From the NCBI GenBank assembly GCA_900544195.1, contig UQUJ01000088.1:1-8184 (forward strand): a DNA stretch of 8,184 nt, given 5' to 3'. The position numbers and the translations under genes were made by a program. Numbering within the stretch: the stretch's first letter is position 1; every line of letters starts with the position of its first letter. This document shows positions 6,322 through 8,184 of this stretch, piece after piece. This stretch comes from an uncultured Alistipes sp. GTDB taxonomy: Bacteria; Bacteroidota; Bacteroidia; Bacteroidales; UBA932. The notes below the pieces were generated by a model. That model worked only from the letters and a program-made list of their open reading frames with translations. It did not search any database and was not told the origin of the DNA.

Positions 6322-6483
6322 AGAAGCTGTTTTGAATTGTTTGAAATGTCCTTTGAGGTGAAAAATCTTCATTTTCTTCCCGCTTCTTCAGTCAGATAGC
6401 ACCGCTATCTTCCTTGGAAGAAGCGGTCGAAACTGAAGTTTTTCACTCTCAAACCTTCAAACAAACAATTCAAAACAGCTTCT
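6322..6483. mobile_element. 162-bp palindromic MITE-like element
   Basis: The outer 22 bp (6322-6343, starting AGAAGCTGTTTTG) are an exact inverted repeat of 6462-6483. Symmetry continues inward: GTGAAAAATCTTCA (6358-6371) against TGAAGTTTTTCAC (6434-6446), CGCTTCTTC (6381-6389) against GAAGAAGCG (6417-6425), and the central hairpin AGATAGC-ACC-GCTATCT (6394-6410). All arms share one centre near 6402-6403. It has no coding capacity. TAA at both outer edges (6320-6322 and 6483-6485) could be a 3-bp target duplication, but it overlaps the repeat ends. A non-autonomous transposon fits best; a large folded terminator for the minus-strand remnant next door is the alternative. Confidence 0.7.
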
Positions 6484-6496
6484 AAAGAGCGGTCAA

Positions 6497-6823
6497 CTAT
6501 CCCGTCGCCACTTTCCTGGAGTCAATAGTCCGGGTCTTAGTGGAGAGATTCACACCAACTTTGGCAATCTCCAGCCCGTCTTCCACTTTGTAGGGGATGA
6601 GGTAGCCTTTGTCGTCGATCTGCCTGAGGGCAGCATCCGCCGAGCCGTCCACCTTGAACTCGAAGACGTAGATCCGGTCTTGAGTCCTGCAGACGGCGTC
6701 CACCCGGCCGATTGCCGACTTGACTTCACTCTGAATATAATACCCCAGCAGCGAGAAGATCAGGTAGATGATGGTCTGGTAGTGCTTCTCCGTCTTGTTT
6801 TCCAAGTCATTCGGAATGCCGTC
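6497..6823 (-). pseudogene. C-terminal remnant of an AAA-ATPase-like / PD-(D/E)XK nuclease-family protein
   Basis: About 108 codons on the minus strand, from near 6823 to a stop at 6497-6499, match the C-terminal part of a large Bacteroidales family that joins an AAA-ATPase-like domain to a PD-(D/E)XK nuclease-like domain and is usually a little over 500 residues long (from memory). Recognisable phrases are ENKTEKHYQTIIYLIFSLLG, GYYIQSEVKSAIGRVDAV, RIYVFEFKVDGSA and LRQIDDKGYLIPY. The nuclease core residues are kept: Asp (codon 6700-6698), Glu (6661-6659), Lys (6655-6653) and Gln (6622-6620). The ATPase domain and the first part of the nuclease domain are missing; the match stops near 6820-6835, where unrelated plus-strand coding sequence begins. 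The frame stays open to 7204 but that extension is antisense to a remnant and to a repeat, so no true start is present. Not expected to be functional. Confidence 0.82.
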
Positions 6824-6832
6824 AAGGACACC

Positions 6833-7015
6833 AAGAGTGAGTCTCATTATCTTGAACTCAATCCTGATTATCTGGTTGACAAGACTAAGAAATATGATGG
6901 AACAATCATCGTTAAGGGCAAGCTCTCTGGCGCTAACTTCGAATATACCTCTGAGGTTCAGGAGCACTTTGTCAATTACCTTAAGGATGTGAAACTCCCT
7001 AAGAGCCATACTTAA
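6833..7015 (+). pseudogene. 3'-terminal remnant of an unidentified gene
   Basis: About 60 plus-strand codons end at a TAA (7013-7015). The peptide, including LELNPDYLVDKTKKYDG, TIIVKGKLSGANFEYTSEV and FVNYLKDVKLPKSHT, reads like a genuine soluble protein, and its codon choice (AAG for Lys, CTT for Leu, GTT for Val) resembles the giant lipoprotein gene. I do not recognise the family. It has no believable start: its 5' end abuts the broken 5' end of the nuclease remnant, so two gene tails lie back to back. Its last codon and stop coincide with the start of the direct repeat at 7010. The left boundary is uncertain by about 15 bp. Confidence 0.6.
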
Positions 7016-7231
7016 AGGCATTATCCGCAAAGAATGCCAATCATTTACAAACCACGGGCACGCTAAAACGCCACCAACGGTATTCAATCCACTATCACTG
7101 TGGCTGACCCTCCCTCGGGATATGGGGGTCAGCCACACACAATGGCCTTCCAGCATTACCAGAGCCATTCTTGCGTGCCTGTGGTTTGCACAGGGTTTGC
7201 ACAAGGCTCAAAAAAATCAAAGCAGCAGAGC
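7010..7231. repeat. Direct repeat element, copy 1 (about 222 bp)
   Basis: This element recurs at 7303-7534. By eye, the first 185 bp or so differ at about six positions plus one missing base, roughly 96 % identity. In order it holds a small hairpin, GGCATT (7017-7022) with AATGCC (7033-7038); a 12-bp hairpin, TGTGGCTGACCC (7099-7110) with GGGTCAGCCACA (7126-7137); two 11-bp units of TTTGCACAGGG type (7185-7206); and an A-rich end with GCAGCAGAGC. It begins at the ACTTAA that ends the preceding coding remnant. Open frames cross it on both strands but substitutions between copies are mostly non-synonymous, so I take it as non-coding. Confidence 0.85.
7185..7206 (+). repeat. Two 11-bp TTTGCACAGGG units inside repeat copy 1
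   Basis: TTTGCACAGGG (7185-7195) is followed directly by TTTGCACAAGG (7196-7206). The second large repeat copy has three such units (7477-7509), so unit number varies between copies, a sign of slippage. Confidence 0.75.
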
Positions 7232-7308
7232 CGTTCTATAATGTTCAGGGTGATTCGATGAATTCAATTTTACCGATTGACGCAACTTCTTCTTTCAACA
7301 TTACTTAA
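7232..7308 (+). pseudogene. Short coding remnant between the two repeat copies
   Basis: The 71 bp between the two large repeats carry an open plus-strand frame ending in TAA at 7306-7308. Read from the repeat edge it gives FYNVQGDSMNSILPIDATS and then SFNIT. An ATG at 7258 would give only 16 residues. As with the remnant before repeat copy 1, the stop codon falls inside the ACTTAA that opens repeat copy 2. I take it as the tail of a lost gene; it is too short to identify and could be chance. Confidence 0.35.
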
Positions 7309-7534
7309 GGCATTATCCGCAAAGAATGCCAATCATTTACAAACCACGGGCACGCTAAAATGCCACCAACGGTATTCAATCCGCTATCACTGTGGCTGAC
7401 CCTCCCTCGGGATATGGGGGTCAGCCACACACTATTGCCTCCCAGCATTACCAGAGCCACTCTTGCGTGCCTGTGGTTTGCACAGGGTTTGTACAGGGTT
7501 TGCACAGGGTACCAAAAAATCAAAACAGCAGAGC
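7303..7534. repeat. Direct repeat element, copy 2 (about 232 bp)
   Basis: Same element as 7010-7231, in the same orientation, starting 293 bp later. The hairpins are preserved: TGTGGCTGACCC (7391-7402) pairs with GGGTCAGCCACA (7418-7429), with identical stem and loop. It has three 11-bp TTTG(C/T)ACAGGG units (7477-7509) where copy 1 has two, which accounts for the length difference. It ends at GCAGAGC (7528-7534). Two direct copies make the intervening 71 bp liable to loss by homologous recombination. Confidence 0.85.
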
Positions 7535-7606
7535 AATTCACCCTGCTGCTAGATTCATTTGCAACGCCTATATGTATATGGCGCTCAGGTGACTAACCGT
7601 TCCAAA

Positions 7607-7823
7607 TCATTTATACTTGACCTCGGCCACTGACGGCCATGTCGTAAATTCTGTCAATTCCATGAATTTGGGAATGATGAGTTCCTCGGTATTCGTCAAA
7701 TAATCGTAATTTTGTGAAAAGGTAATATGTTTTTCAAATGGAAGCGGATAGAATGGGAATGTGGCCTCAAAAGAGGAGACAGTTGCGGCGACAAAGCGCG
7801 TGCTTAGGTGTGCGCTGTGGCGC
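7607..7823 (-). pseudogene. Possible C-terminal remnant of an unidentified minus-strand gene
   Basis: From the edge of the 12-bp tandem array at 7823 down to a TGA at 7607-7609, the minus strand reads about 71 codons whose peptide looks protein-like: FEATFPFYPLPFEKHITFSQ, NYDYLTNTEELIIPKFMEL and TEFTTWPSVAEVKYK. Aromatic residues, balanced charges and a Lys-rich end are unlike the Arg/His junk frames nearby. No start codon is evident before the array; the open frame continues into the array only because a 12-bp unit keeps every frame open. I do not recognise the family. It could be the tail of a gene whose upstream part was lost to repeat expansion, or a chance open frame. Confidence 0.35.
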
Positions 7824-7936
7824 GTGATGTGGCGCGTGATGTGGTGCGTGATGCGGTGCGTGATGCGGTGCGTGATGTGGCGCGTGATGCGGCGCGTGAT
7901 GCGGCGCGTGATGCGGCGCGTGATGCGGTGCGTGAT
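7824..7936. repeat. 12-bp tandem repeat array (nine units and a partial tenth)
   Basis: Nine contiguous 12-bp units of GTGATG(C/T)GG(C/T)GC fill 7824-7931, with a partial GTGAT at 7932-7936 and a degraded unit just before 7824. Variation is limited to the two C/T positions, and identical units sit next to each other, as expected from slippage or unequal exchange. Because 12 is a multiple of three, frames stay open and yield low-complexity peptides (His-His-Ala-Pro or Ile-Thr-Arg-Arg on the minus strand). I regard it as a non-coding minisatellite. Confidence 0.92.
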
Positions 7937-8005
7937 TGATAAACAATTGATAATCAAGCAATATCGCACCCACCTTTAGTCTAATCACGCTAAAGACAAT
8001 CACCT

Positions 8006-8028
8006 AATCTATTAACTTATAATAGATT
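8006..8028. promoter_or_regulatory. 9-bp perfect inverted repeat, possible operator
   Basis: AATCTATTA (8006-8014) and TAATAGATT (8020-8028) are exact reverse complements around a 5-nt ACTTA centre. The arms are too AT-rich for a stable terminator and no T-run follows. A protein-binding dyad is possible, but nothing nearby identifies a regulator. Confidence 0.35.
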
Positions 8029-8111
8029 GCAAATCACGACACCTTATGGGGAGGATAACTGTTATAAAGCATATAGCTTCATTGCAAAGGAAAGGACAGA
8101 CAGAGCGTGTC

Positions 8112-8133
8112 TAAGTATGCGTTAAGTATGCGT
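8112..8133 (+). repeat. Tandem 11-bp TAAGTATGCGT pair
   Basis: TAAGTATGCGT occurs at 8112-8122 and again at 8123-8133 with no gap, followed by TAAAAAATAAG. An 11-bp period is about one helical turn, so a protein could contact both copies on the same face of the DNA. It may belong to the control region of a gene beyond the right edge. Confidence 0.5.
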
Positions 8134-8184
8134 TAAAAAATAAGTTGGTAAAGATTTGGCAGTATTTTCGAGGATAGATGTCTT

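Larger units (their letters stand above)
7937..8184. other. Non-coding AT-rich stretch at the right edge
   Basis: No gene can be supported here. It contains the palindrome TTGAT-A-ATCAA (7947-7957), a weak CTTTAG / CTAAAG pair (7975-7996), a 9-bp hairpin (8006-8028), a small AGACA-GAGCG-TGTCT hairpin (8098-8112) and a tandem 11-mer (8112-8133). The composition looks like an upstream region for a rightward gene starting beyond the window. I did not find a convincing TTTG / TAnnTTTG pair. Confidence 0.5.

Noticed and set aside
7010..7534. Integron cassette array with attC sites
   Set aside because: Two hairpin-bearing repeats separate short remnants, but there are no intact cassettes, no R''/R' core sites, and the recombinase at 431-1651 lacks anything I recognise as the integron-integrase extra domain.
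7305..7541. 78-codon minus-strand frame, similar to one in repeat copy 1, suggesting a conserved protein in the repeat
   Set aside because: Differences between the copies change amino acids more often than not, and the frame crosses hairpins and the slipping 11-bp repeat; better read as a non-coding element.
7824..7936. CRISPR array
   Set aside because: The units are contiguous 12-mers with no unique spacers, and there are no cas genes.
7767..8003. His-His-Ala-Pro repeat protein on the minus strand
   Set aside because: Product of a 12-bp tandem array that keeps every frame open; the flanking residues are not protein-like.

Overview
The window looks like an accessory stretch of a Bacteroidales-type genome. 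The evidence is the recombinase type (arm-binding, SAM-like and catalytic domains), a giant coiled-coil surface lipoprotein of a family common in gut Bacteroidales, Bacteroidetes-style promoter elements (TTTG / TAnnTTTG) instead of sigma70 boxes, AT-rich leaders without Shine-Dalgarno sequences, and a C-terminal piece of the AAA-ATPase-like/PD-(D/E)XK family abundant in these genomes. I cannot name the genus.

Layout. A strong terminator (16-55) closes a gene lying off the left edge. A 375-bp non-coding leader with repeated TTGTACC-like motifs and nested palindromes precedes a complete tyrosine recombinase (431-1651, +). The gap of 367 bp that follows holds the most interesting structure: a 20-bp imperfect inverted repeat (17/20 matching; 1832-1851 and 1967-1986) enclosing 115 bp. 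Inside it is a Bacteroidales-type promoter that now points left, away from the gene on the right. That gene is an 1180-residue coiled-coil lipoprotein (2019-5561, +). It is followed by a terminator and a small lipoprotein gene (5655-6143, +) with its own terminator.

From about 6210 onward there is no intact gene I can support. The region is a scrapyard: two 23-bp repeats, a 162-bp palindromic MITE-like element, a truncated PD-(D/E)XK nuclease (minus strand) abutting the tail of an unrelated gene (plus strand), a 220-230-bp element present twice in direct orientation and each time beginning at a stop codon, an orphan C-terminal coding remnant on the minus strand, and a 9-unit 12-bp minisatellite.

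How it may work together (inference): the recombinase could invert the 155-bp segment just downstream of it, switching or tuning the surface lipoprotein, as in known phase-variable Bacteroidales surface loci. A second plausible promoter overlaps the right inverted repeat and reads toward the lipoprotein in the present orientation, so which state is ON is not settled by sequence alone.
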